Part shown: positions 1-10,849 of the stretch, in pieces
How positions within the stretch are numbered: the first letter of the stretch is position 1
Layout of the letters: the number at the start of each line of letters is the position of its first letter
Assembly: GCA_010093685.1 (NCBI GenBank)
Contig: MU006222.1
Coordinates: 1,034,147-1,098,146, forward strand
Length of the DNA stretch: 64,000 nucleotides
DNA from: Ophiobolus disseminans
Taxonomy: Eukaryota > Ascomycota > Dothideomycetes > Pleosporales > Phaeosphaeriaceae
Reading direction: 5' to 3'
The notes under the pieces: generated by a model
Seen by the model: only the letters and a program-made list of their open reading frames with translations
Told to the model about the DNA's origin: nothing
The model's database searches: none
Translations under genes and position numbers: made by a program

Positions 1-138
1 GAGCATCCTGACACACTAATCAGCATTGGCAACCTAGCGTTAACGTACAGGAATCAAGGGCGGTGGAAGGAGGCTGAAGAGCTGGAGGTGCAAGTAATGG
101 AGACAAGAAAGAGGGTGCTTGGGGAGGAAGAGCAATAA
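1..138 (+). CDS. 3' end of a tetratricopeptide-repeat protein (partial)
   Basis: Frame 1 is open from the window edge to a TAA at 136-138 and encodes 45 residues. They begin HPDTL, continue with NLALTYRNQGRWKEAEELE and end KRVLGEEEQ. This is the 42-residue repeat of kinesin-light-chain-type TPR proteins (HPDTL..NLA..Y..QGRW.EAEEL). In filamentous fungi such repeats usually end long NB-ARC or NACHT STAND proteins, or patatin-TPR proteins, linked to non-self recognition. Only the last repeat is present, so the N-terminal effector domain and the start lie outside the window. The stop after the final repeat looks natural, since these proteins often end inside a repeat. Confidence 0.8.
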   Translation, partial: EHPDTLISIGNLALTYRNQGRWKEAEELEVQVMETRKRVLGEEEQ

Positions 139-1035
139 GCATCACGGCCAAAGCAGAGCTTACCGGATGACAAATGTAAGTAAAACATTACAGTTGCGCT
201 AGTCGTATCTAACAGTATCATACAGTATCATCATCCAGAGCCGGTGCTCGCCTAAATTGTAAGTACCAACAGGGGGGTTGACGTTTCATACCCTTGCGCA
301 CCACAGTAGGAACAAGGCTAGTATGACTTCATCGCATACGGAACAAGGCCCTTAGGGCTGAATAAGATGTCGTAGTGTATTTCATTGGCCGTAAAATCCT
401 TGCTGTGTTGCTAAATCACAGGCACTTTGTATTGTTATTAGATGACGCACTCTGTACATCAGGTGTTATGGCAACCGTGCAACTGTAATTTACTGCAGAG
501 GAACAGCTATAGATGCTTGTAAGAATGCCCAGTACATCGTCTACAAAGGCTGTCTAGAAATTCCATGTGTGCGCACAGTGATGCTCCCTCAAAGTCGAAG
601 TATCTCGCTTATTTTCCGATGCAGGGGGTTTTCCGGGCCTGAGGGACGGATGTTACCTTTCCTCCTCACCAACCCACTGACCTGCCAAGCCCCGCTACAC
701 CTCTACTATCTGTTGCCTCACCCAGAAATTCATGTTTTAGCTGTTTGGCTAATCGCTACGCTGGGAACTATGCGTGGCTTGTGTTCCTTGAGGATGAGGG
801 TTTGGAGAAAGTTAAGGTGTGTGAAGGCGTGAGGAAACTTGGGATGAGTGGGGCGGCGAAACATGCGTGATGCGTGGGTGTGGCTGGGTCGTACGTCTGG
901 ACGGGGAGGATGGGCGGGAAGTAATAGACTATGGGGGTGGGGAAAATAGGCGTAGACAGACCCGTTTGAGAAACCAAGGTCTCGACATGAATGCACAAAC
1001 AACATTCATTCCTTATTCCCCACCCCACCACAACC
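139..1035. other. Intergenic stretch between convergent genes
   Basis: This holds the 3' flanks of the TPR gene and of UTP21, which converge. Short open frames here lack codon bias or recognisable domains. Nothing else was seen. Confidence 0.6.
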
Positions 1036-4000
1036 CTACCTCGCACTCCTAACCCACCCCACAACACCCACACTATACCCAACCAACCCGCCCACCCTCT
1101 CGCCCTCCCTCTTCGCCTCATCCCGCCACGCCCTCAACAACCCCACCAACTCCTGATCCCTGACAAGCACATCACCATGGAGGCGTAAAAACACGCTCAT
1201 CCACGCCTGCACGAGTTCGTAATCCCTGCGCTCTTTCAGGCGCGCCGTGAGTGCTGTGATGAAAGTCCGGAGCTCCGTGTACGGCGCTGTGGTATCTAGG
1301 GTGCGAATGGCGATGTCAGCTGCGGAAGGGGGCAGGGAGGACAGATATGCGAGGAGGGAAGTGTAGTGGGATGATTGAGTTGCGAGGGCGAGGTGGCGCG
1401 TGAATTCGTTTGTTGAATTCGAAGTAGATGAGCGGGATGCTGCAGTCGAGGTGGAGATGCGGGAGGTCGGGTCACTCGTGAGTGGCGCGACGGCGTTGTC
1501 AGCTGTGGTGGTTTTGTTGTCGCCGAGCGAGGGGAGGAAGAAGGGGGCCTTTTCGGGGGCTTTGGGGGCTTCTTTGGGCTTGTTGCGGGCGCGGATGATG
1601 TCGAGGTGGAGGAGAGTTTGCCAGCGCGATTTGGGGACTAAACTGAGGGTCGTGATTTTGTCGCTGAGTTGGTCCATGATGGGGACGGTAGTCTCGTCTG
1701 GTTCTTCGTCTTCTGCGTTTTCTGCTGTGGCGGCTTCGACTACTGCTACGCCGCCTTCGCCGGAAGCTGTGGGTGCGCTGACCGTAGCAACGTCGCCATC
1801 AGCGATTTGTCGTGTTGATACGTGAGTGAATAAGGTACGGTTTGTCCAGATGTGGACGCCGACCTCGTCGTCTAATCCAGTGGCAAGGAACTCTCCTGAA
1901 GGAGAGAAGGCCATTGTGTTGCACTTCTTGGGCAGCTTCATTGCGTCAATGAGGTGGCCCGTGGGCAGATCAAACACCCTGACGGTCGAATCTGACGCTG
2001 CTGAGATGATCCATCGACCGTCGTTTGAGAAGGTATAGTCGAGAATCTGCAGTTGTGCGTGAGATCGAGATGCCCATAGCTCTCGAATCAGCTTTTTCGT
2101 CTCAATATCAAGCACACGTATTGAACCGTCATCACAGCTCAACGCGATGAGGTCGCTGTTGCGGTGGTAACGAAGACCGAGAATCTTGGTCATGGGATAC
2201 CAGTCAATCTCGTGGAGCAAAAGGCCTGTGGTGAAGTCCCAAAACTAGACATTATTAGCATGGGGTACGGGTTTCTTGAATCGTTTTCTCACCTTGACTT
2301 TACCATCGTCAGAACAGCTGATGACGGTTCGGTTCAATCCATCAACAGCGAGGCCAGTGACTGCTCCCTTGTGTCTACCCTCACCCTTGGCAAACTTGCG
2401 AGGAGCTTCCAAATCATCCCCGAAAATGTTTTCCTCTGCTTGTAGCTGCTGGAGCTTATATGTCTTCGCTTCAGCTGGCGTCAGGCGCACGGGAAATCTT
2501 CGTCGATGCTGTCCGGACTGAAGGTTGTACATGTCGATAGCGCCACCCGCAGAGCCTATCAATGCGAACGTGCCGCAAGCTGAGATGGCCACACTCTTTA
2601 CTTCGGTTCCATCACCCGTGTCAAAGGCCCATCTGCCAGCACGCTTACGGCCCCAAAACCATGTTCGCGCAGACTTGTCTCCAGCATGGCCAGTGACTAT
2701 ACTCTCCCATCCCGTCATGCTAGCCTCGGTCACTTTCTTGTCTTGTCCTTTAACCTTGGATGAGTTATTCCAGATACCAGCGACACCAGGCATTGCACCC
2801 ATGCCACCGTCACGGTTGAGCGAGCAGGCCATACATGTGATGACTGGCGCTTTCAGATCCTCTAACTTGGTGTGATGTTTCGAAGTATCTGAGCTACCGT
2901 TCAAAAGGCCCATCTTCTTCGCTTTTTTCTGTATCGCACCCTGACTGAGCTCGGTACTCTGGCCGTCCCGTCGTAAGCTCCAGCCCCACAGGCTGCGGTC
3001 TTGACTTGCACTAAGCAGCCATTTCCCGGTATCGTCCGAGCCATCTGAGTTTGACGGCAAGAAGCGTAGGGTAGAGACTGGAGCAGCGTGTCCGCCTCGT
3101 GAGTGTAGAATGCGCGGGACTGGGGAAAATGGGGTCTCGTCGAAAATCCAACTTTTCAATGAGTTATCGAGACCGCTGGAGACGATCACAGCCTGGCCCG
3201 CAAGAAACTCAATCTTGCTGATGCCACCACCAACACCGCCACTGGCAGATGGTGGTGGGGAATGTGCTCCGCGCAAAGTACCCATCTTGCGCCCACCATT
3301 ATTCAGATCCCAGAAGCTGATATCTCCGCTGTCTTTGCTCGAAGTCGCCATGACACCGTCTTCGCGACCATCCTCGCCGGCTCCTAGTCCGTCGGTCCTA
3401 AACGAGATGGACGTGATCGGAAGCTTTTGTGAGCCACCAGTGTTTAGGCGCATAACCTCCTTATCCGTACGGATGTTGTGTATGGTGACGGGCCCCGATT
3501 CGTAGGCGATTGCGAGGAGGGAGAGTGCGGGCGTGGGCTGCAGCGCGGTGACAGCACCAAAATCTGCAGCTGGCGGTAGAAGCGTGTACAGCATCTTGCC
3601 GGTGCTCAGGTTCCAGATCTCGACTGAGCCGTCCCGTCTTCCTACAAAGATCTTGTTCAAGTATGTTGGCATGTTGCAGATGCTGCCCGATAAGGTGCTG
3701 GCAGATGCGCCGTGAAGGGTGGTGTAGTGCTCGAGAGTTGCCGTCTTCCATACTTCTAGCTTCCTCGTGCCACATCCTACAACCCATTCTCCCATCACGA
3801 CGAGTTTTGTAGTCTTCTCAATGCCACCTTGCGGCAGCTCGAGCTCTGCGACCTTCTTTCCGCGCTGGAAGACCCACACGCCGCGCGCCACATTGCTGCG
3901 ACCTCGGCCCGCCCAGGCTGCGAAGACAACCTTTTTCCATGCGACTGTAGCGCTAATCTCTTCGGGTGTCTGTGGCCTAGTAATGAAGACGAGGTTCAGT

Positions 4001-4298
4001 CCGCGCTTCAAGTCGTAGGTTTGGAGTGAGCGGCCGACGGAGGTGGTGATCTGGAACGTGGTTTTGCCGAGGGAGAGAGAGGTAAACGGGACGCTGGTAG
4101 GGGACACGAGGCCGACAGTCTGCAATTCTGAGGTTAGTTACAGTCAATCCATCTTTTTTCCAGACATACTCGGAACGGCGCGAATATCTTGGACTGGCGA
4201 ACCACCGGCGCTGAGGTTGTTTCGCCGTCGACATGCACTTTTTGGCGCTTGGCAATGGGGCCATTGGCGCTGCTTGTATGCACCTTTGGGCCTGCCAT
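1036..4298 (-). CDS. utp21: UTP21/WDR36, small-subunit processome WD40 protein
   Basis: Three exons on the minus strand: 4298-4170, 4119-2293 and 2244-1036, giving 1054 residues. Exon 1 encodes a basic N-terminus starting MAGPKVH and ends before a GTATGT donor; the acceptor is GCAG. Intron 2 (2292-2245) has a GTGAGA donor, a GCTAAT branch site and a TAG acceptor; all phases match. An in-frame upstream ATG exists at 4355, but MAGPK is the more natural start. WD40 repeats cover most of residues 60-700, for example RDGSVEIWNLSTG and DDGKVKFWDFTTG across the second junction. The last 250 residues match the Utp21 C-terminal domain (IMDQLSDKITTLSLVPKSRW). Utp21 is a subunit of the UTP-B complex in the nucleolus and is needed for 18S rRNA maturation. 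Length fits the family. It is divergent from VIP1. Confidence 0.93.
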
Positions 4299-4973
4299 AT
4301 TGAAGTAGCGCACGAGTTCGCGGTGTGTGGAGCGTGTATGTACTCGAAGCTTCACTAGAAATTTTGCGGAGTGGAGATTAGATTAGATTAGATTGAGAAT
4401 GCCAAGGGATCTACACAGGGATCCGTCATCTTATCTTGTGCGCTGGTACAACCTTCGTCTATCCTGCACTCTAGACTTACATGTTAGTAGCTAGGTCGCA
4501 CCTCACGGACTATCTGAGGTTGCCGAGGCATACACGAAATGTCAACAGTTAGTGGATCGAAAGACAACAGCAGAGACCTTGACCGCCTAAACGACCTGAT
4601 CAGACTGATCTGATACTGTTTTGACTGTCAGAAACAGGGCACTGTTTTATACGTGTTCATCTTCACCCGTAGAAGCACCGAGCGACACACTAGCCATGCT
4701 GGCATGGGTGCATGTGCATTCCGAGGCTCGTGATCACTGCAGGAGCCACGTCCATTCACAACCAGAGGCTCCGGCATGCCTTGCCAAGTCGTGCACCATG
4801 ACCATGTTAAATAGATACGTGCTCTCCGCGCTGAGGACGCTCAAGTGGCCTCGGGTGCCTTTCGTCGACGAAGACACCCAGCCGCGCGCATACGTCATGG
4901 CTCACCGCGCCCGCTAGGCGAAGAAGCAATTCCTGAGACATATAACGTTGGCGGGCAGGACCAGGCACTGGAC
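4299..4973. promoter_or_regulatory. Divergent UTP21-VIP1 intergenic promoter region
   Basis: About 675 bp separates the two divergent start codons. It includes a pentanucleotide run of about four GATTA units at 4376-4394, just upstream of UTP21. In-frame codons upstream of the VIP1 ATG are open but use no ATG. Confidence 0.5.
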
Positions 4974-7900
4974 ATGGCGCTGCACCGCACAGCGAGCGTG
5001 GAGAGCACCAAGGACAGGCCATGGCAGCAACTCATGACAACGAGCGGGTCCTCACCGGCGGACAGGAAGGGCACGAGGGTGGAGGCGGAGACGGGTGGAG
5101 AGGCAGTGGGCAGACTGAGCTATTCGCTGCCGCCGTCTGGCTCCCAGGCGATTCGGCAGTTCCCCTCGCGGCGGACATCCAAGGCGTCTGATAGCATCCT
5201 GGACTTCTTTGGGCAGGCGAGGAACAATGGCTCCAACAATGGGTCTGCTATCGAGGAAGATGCGACGCCTACGCTAGAGAGTGTCCGCGCGAGTCTTGCT
5301 CCAGTGAACGCGCTCATGCAGCCGGATGCGTTCCGCCCTCCCCGAACTGACGTCGACAGTACCGCCGAGAACAATAAACGGCTGTCTTTTTCCTCGCTCT
5401 ATTCCATCGGGTCTGCGATATACGCCAATACACGCGGACACAGCTGGAGCGGCAGAAGTTCAGTCGCTGGTTCCGAATCGGAAGGCACGTCATCCCAGCT
5501 TTTTTCGCGTACCCACTGACCAGACGCAGTGAAGATAGACGGCGCCCCGCACACAACCACAGCGACATCGTCGTTGAGTGTCACCATGAGCAGCCAGAAT
5601 GGCAGTCTGGGGCCCAAGGTGTCGCCCACCCAATTGCTGTTCCCGCACGAGCAAGCGGCGCTCAGCACGCAGATTGCCAACCCGAGCGCCCAAAGCAATG
5701 CCTCTGCCCCAGCACCGCCTGCTCAACAGGCGCTTCCCTCACAACCCCGCCGCTCACGCAGCCACACCGCCCATAGGCGCATCAGCGGGAGCACCGCCCC
5801 GAGCAGTAGCCCCGCCAGCAGAGACATGCGCGAGCGGAAGCCAACAAAAGGCATCATCGGCGTCTGCGCCCTCGAGTCCAAGGCCCGTAGCAAGCCTGCG
5901 CGCAACATCTTTGCCAAGCTGGTAGAGGAGTTCGAAGTCAAGATCTTTGGCGATAAGATCATCCTCGACGAGGCTGTAGAGAACTGGCCCGTCTGTGACT
6001 TCCTCATCTCCTTCTTCTCCGACGGCTTCCCGCTGGACAAGGCCATTGCCTATGTGCGCCTGCGCAAGCCCTTCTGCGTAAATGACCTGCCCATGCAGCA
6101 GGTGCTGTGGGACCGCCGCCTGTGTCTGGGCATCCTCGACCAGCTCAGCGTTCCCACGCCGCGGCGAATCGATGTCAGTCGCGACGGCGGGCCGAGGCTG
6201 GAGTCGGCCGAGTTTGCCAAGGCTTTGTATGAGCGAACAGGTCTGAAGCTTGAAGGCCCTGAGGACGGCACAGGCGGTGGTGCCAAGCCCCCAAAGCAGG
6301 TCGAGCTCATCGACGACGGCAACACCATCAGGGTGGACGGCGTCACGCTCGAGAAGCCCTTTGTCGAGAAGCCGGTAAGTGGCGAAGATCACAACATTCA
6401 CATCTACTTCCACAAGAAGGATGGCGGTGGTGGCCGACGCCTGTTCCGCAAGGTCAACAACAAGAGCTCCGAGAAGGACGAGACGCTCGAAATACCAAGA
6501 TCCATCCTCGACCCCACAGGCAGCTACATCTACGAGCAGTTTCTGCACACCGAGAACTCCGAAGATGTCAAGGCCTACACTGTCGGGCCCGCCTTCTGCC
6601 ACGCTGAGACGCGAAAGTCGCCAGTCGTGGACGGCCTGGTCAAGCGCAACCCCAGCGGTAAGGAAGTTCGCTATGTGACAAAGCTCAACGAGACAGAAGC
6701 GTCCATGGCGTCCAAGATCTCCGAGGGCTTCGGCCAGCGAGTCTGCGGGTTTGATCTCCTGCGCACCGACGACCAGAGTTTCGTCATCGACGTCAACGGC
6801 TGGAGCTTCGTAAAAGACAACGGCGACTACTACGACAAGGCAGCCAACATCCTGAAGGACATGTTCCTAAAGGAGATCCAGCGCAAGCAAAACAAAGACG
6901 CCGCTCAAGCCGCCGCTGCCGACGCGCAGAAGATCCCAGAGGAGGCTGCAGGAGGTGCTCGCAAGAGTGACCACCGCAAAGTCTTCAACAAGATCTTCAA
7001 GAGTCCTAGTATGTCTAAAATGGCGAACCACTACCACAACTCCCCCCATCTTCCCCATATGCGGCATGCTGCTACCGTGCCCTCTTCGCCTGAGACATCA
7101 CTAAGTACAACCCCTGTCGCAGCTTCGCCGAGTATCGAGAAGACCAACCCCTCTGCGGCTCTCAGTCCTCCTCCCGTCGCTTCTCCCCCCGACAAGCCTC
7201 AGTCAGAACCAGACATCTCTCTCCCCCCAGCATTCGAGAGCCTTGAAACGCGCCTCCAAGAAGAAGGCACTCAGTCCGAAGAACACATCAACGTGCCCCC
7301 ACCAGCATCTGCCGCGCAGTGGAAGCTCAAGGGTGTAGTGGCTGTTATTCGACATGCTGACCGCACGCCCAAGCAAAAGTTCAAATACACGTTCCACACA
7401 AAGCCGTTCGTGGATCTCCTCAAGGGCCATCAAGCGGAAGTGCTTTTGATAGGTGAGCCAGCCCTTCAAAGCGTGAGTGATGCGGTCATACTCGCCATGG
7501 AAGAGGGGCTCGAGGATCCCAAGAAGCTTCGTGAGCTCCAGCTATATCTCAACAAGAAGGGTGGCTGGCCAGGTACAAAGGTCCAGATCAAACCCATGTT
7601 TCGCAAGAGGAGGAAGGAAGAACTAGCACCGGGCGAGACATTACCAGAGGAGACTCCAGAACCACCAAAACAGAGTCCAGTGCCCGGCGACAGCAAAGAT
7701 GCTGCGCCCGCCACTGGTGACGAAGGAGAGATCGAGCACCTCAAGAACAGAAGCGACTCCATGTCTGGAGTAACCCTGTCGCGCATCACCGCGCAAGACA
7801 ACAACATGGTGCTGGACAAGCTGCAGTTGATCATCAAGTGGGGAGGTGAACCCACCCACTCTGCTCGACATCAGACCCAAGACATGGGAGCAAACTTCAG

Positions 7901-9661
7901 GAACGACCTCTTGCTGATGAACAGAGATGTGCTAGATGATGTCCGCATTTTTAGCAGCTCAGAGAGGAGAGTGACTACAAGTGCTCAGATCTTCGGCGCC
8001 TCTTTCCTTGAGAAGGATCAGTATCTGGCGGAGCAGATCTCCGTCCGCAAAGATCTCCTCGATGACTCAAATGCCGCAAAAGATGTCATGGACAAGGTCA
8101 AGAAGAAGCTGAAAACCCTCCTTCGTGCAGGCAACCAAGCCCCGCCGCAATTCGCATGGCCAAAGAACACTCCGGAACCCAACACTGTTGCCAAGCAGGT
8201 TGTTGAGCTGATGAAGTTTCATAAGCGCGTCATGAATCACAACTACAAGAAGATCGATTCTGAAGCTGTCTCATCGCTCACCGCGATAGCATCGCCGCCT
8301 AGTCAACCGACTACTCCTGGACTATCGTTACATCAGCACCAGAACGTCAACCACATCCAATCGCGTTGGTGTTGTAACGAAGGCCCAGAACTGTTCAAGG
8401 AGCGTTGGGAGAAGCTCTTCAAAGAGTTTGCCGACGCAGATAAGGTCGATCCTAGCAAGATCTCTGAGCTCTACGATACCATGAAGTTTGACGCGCTACA
8501 CAACCGAGCCTTTCTTGAGTGGGTCTTCACTCCTGATGCGACTTTTGTCGACGAGGAACCGCTTGTGGATACCTCGAAGTCAGTTGAAGATGAGCAGACT
8601 GGAAGGCCCGCATCTGTGGCAGCAGAAGCAGCTGTCAGACTTGATGCAAAGGATATCAATCCTGAGAAGCCCCTGGAACATCGAGCCAGCCTCAGTCATA
8701 GAATGGGTTTCAGACGCAAGTCCGAAATCGCAATCAAGGCTCCACCTCCAGCTTACATCACCGATTCCTACTTCAAGCTTTATACCGGCATTGGCAACCA
8801 ATCGTCGAAGGCGCAAACAGATGCCCGTCTAGTCAAGCTCCGCGAGATGTACCACCTCTGCAAAGTACTCTTCGACTACATTGGTCCCCAAGAGTATGGT
8901 ATTGGCAACGAGGAGAAGCTCGAGATTGGCCTGCTCACCTCACTTCCACTGCTAAAGGAGATAGTAGCGGATCTCGAAGAGCTGCAATCATCTGACGCAC
9001 CGAAGTGCTTCTTCTACTTTACAAAAGAGTCCCACATCTACACCTTGCTCAACTGTATCTTAGAAGGTGGTATCAAAACGAAGATTGAGCGCAATGCCAT
9101 TCCTGAGCTTGACTACCTGTCCCAGATCAATTTCGAGCTGTATGAGTCAGAGAACGCGAGCACAGACGATCAACCGCATTCATTCAACTACAGTATCCGC
9201 ATCACGCTGTCCCCTGGCTGTCACGCATTTGCGCCGCTTGATGTACAGCTCGACTCACGACACATGATCGGCTTCTCGCCCCGCCGCAGCCTGACCGCTC
9301 ATCAAGATTGGAAGGAAGTGCTCGAAACACTACGAGCCAAATTTCATACGTGAGTCTATGGTTTTCTCCAACATATACCATCGATACTAACTCCTCCATC
9401 AGCGTCAAACTCCCCAAATCCTTCGTCGCGATCGACCTCAGCCAAGACAACAGCGACCGCCGCAGCACCAGCAGCAAGGTCAAAGACAACGGTGACGCGA
9501 AGTCCGACGGTGGCGAAAGAGGTAGAGCAGAAGAACGCACAGATGATATTAAGCTCTCCATTGCCGACGAGTTTGGCAATGTTCCCGCGCCGCAGACCAC
9601 GCTGGAATTGGAGGAGAGGAGAGACGGCATTCAGCCTGCTGGAGTTCCCCCGCCGGTTTAG
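4974..9661 (+). CDS. vip1: VIP1/ASP1 diphosphoinositol-pentakisphosphate kinase
   Basis: Bifunctional inositol pyrophosphate enzyme of about 1529 residues. The serine-rich N-terminus (MALHRTASVES) is followed at about residue 277 by the VIP1 N-terminal domain (GIIGVCALESKARSKPARNI) and an ATP-grasp kinase domain ending near QSFVIDVNGWSFVKDN. A histidine acid phosphatase-like domain starts at RHADRTPKQK (Arg about 778) and runs to about residue 1480. The kinase phosphorylates InsP6 and InsP7 at position 1, and the phosphatase half removes that phosphate. Its products affect phosphate signalling, polarity and microtubules. The 3' intron 9350-9402 is clear (GTGAGT, ACTAAC, CAG). A stop at 5517-5519 shows that an intron must lie in the N-terminal part. 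A GC-AG intron at 5485-5529 (45 nt, CACTGAC branch) keeps frame, but this join is uncertain. A start at the ATG at 5586 would avoid it. Confidence 0.9.
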
Positions 9662-10330
9662 AACGCTTGGAAGGTGATAAGGTGTAGAATTAGATGGGTT
9701 AGCACGTTAGAATTCGGTTGTGGGAGTGGCGGTATGGGCTTTTGTAGCATCAACGACGAATTGCATTGTATTGCGTGTATTGATGTGGTTGTTTACATGT
9801 TGGATATACGCAAACAATTCTGCCGCTTAGCTAATGTACTGCTATGTGTTTATGTCTTCGTTATGCGGTGGAATAGTTCGGAGAGGTGTGAGAAGGGATT
9901 CATCAAAAAGGTTGGTAAAGAACAATGCGGTGTGCTTCACCCCCATGACCAAGTTCACGACTTGGGTCTATCTATTAGAATGACTACACAACGTCTACGA
10001 CACCTACCGGTACGCTGTATCTATGTGTATCTCCAGTACTGTTGCAGAGGCATTGTAACTTACACGTTATGCCCGAATACTGAGGAGACGAAGCCCTTCA
10101 CCAGCTCCTCAACCGCTCTACAAGCGCCCACAAACTTGTCCTCTGCACACACACAGTCCCTGTGCAAGCACACCACGTACTTCTCCTCCGCATATTCAAG
10201 TCCCTGCATTCTCCTCCCAAAACTCGCAACATCACAGCCCTCAAATAACAACCTCGCGACGCACAACATCAACACACCTGCATAATACCTCGAACGAACC
10301 GTCCACGCGCAACCATCTTAACCACCTACC
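9662..10330. other. Intergenic region
   Basis: 3' flank of VIP1 and probable promoter of the next gene. A 203-codon open frame here has no domain and a composition unlike the neighbouring genes, so it was not called. Nothing else seen. Confidence 0.5.
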
Positions 10331-10849
10331 ATGTCAACTCGCCGCACTTCCATCAAAACTACCACACCACTCAATACCGTCAACGCGCAAAGCGCTCCTC
10401 TTCGCCACTCTCACGAAGGGCCGAGCGATGAATCCACCCAGAAAGCCCCCCAGACCGAACCCAACGTCGATGAGAACAACTCCCCACGAGGTAACCAGTC
10501 CATCCCACCAGCCTACTCCCCGCGTGTGCCACCGCGACGCTCGAGCTCGCTGACGTATATCGAAGCGGAAGACTTGGGGAGTAAGCTATCCATGGGATTT
10601 GCGTCGCGAGACGACTCCCCACAAGCCAGCGATCCCACCCCATCAAACTATTCACCGCGCACGACAATACGGCGCTCGATCTCGCTGGCGTATATCGAAG
10701 CGGAGGAGTTGGAGAGTGATTTATCCATGGGGTGTGCGTCGCGAGACGACTGCCCACAGGCTAGCGATCGCACCCCATCGAAGCGGTTGTCGCGACGCTC
10801 GAGCTCGCTGACGTATATCGAAGCGGAGGAGTTGGGGAGTAGGAATTAG
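10331..10849 (+). CDS. Small internally repetitive Ser/Arg-rich protein, unknown function
   Basis: An intronless frame of 172 residues, from an ATG preceded by ACCTACC to a TAG. I do not recognise the family. The first 65 residues are polar and low in complexity, with many Thr, Ser, Asn and Pro. The rest is built from a repeated block RRSxSLxYIEAEELxS.LSMGxASRDD.PQASD.TPS, at residues 69-113 and 114-154, and then a shortened third copy from 155 to the end (RRSSSLTYIEAEELGSRN). Each copy contains RRSSS or RRSIS, a shape typical of basophilic kinase sites (R-R-x-S), followed by an acidic helix-like YIEAEEL. The protein lacks a signal peptide or membrane segment and is probably disordered. The repeats are also clear at DNA level, so they arose by recent duplication. 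Confidence 0.65.
   Translation: MSTRRTSIKTTTPLNTVNAQSAPLRHSHEGPSDESTQKAPQTEPNVDENNSPRGNQSIPPAYSPRVPPRRSSSLTYIEAEDLGSKLSMGFASRDDSPQASDPTPSNYSPRTTIRRSISLAYIEAEELESDLSMGCASRDDCPQASDRTPSKRLSRRSSSLTYIEAEELGSRN
10535..10849 (+). repeat. In-frame coding tandem repeat, 2.4 copies of about 123-135 bp
   Basis: Copies start at 10535, 10670 and 10793 with cgacgctcgagctcgctgac or a close variant. Unit lengths are 135 and 123 bp, both multiples of three. The copies remain highly similar at nucleotide level, including silent positions. Confidence 0.8.

Noticed and set aside
5754..6602. 282-codon frame antisense to VIP1
   Set aside because: It lies opposite the conserved VIP1 N-terminal and ATP-grasp coding sequence; typical antisense openness in GC-rich genes.
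9674..10285. 203-codon plus-strand open frame after VIP1
   Set aside because: Alternative start, no domain, mixed composition, and overlap with probable UTR and promoter sequence.
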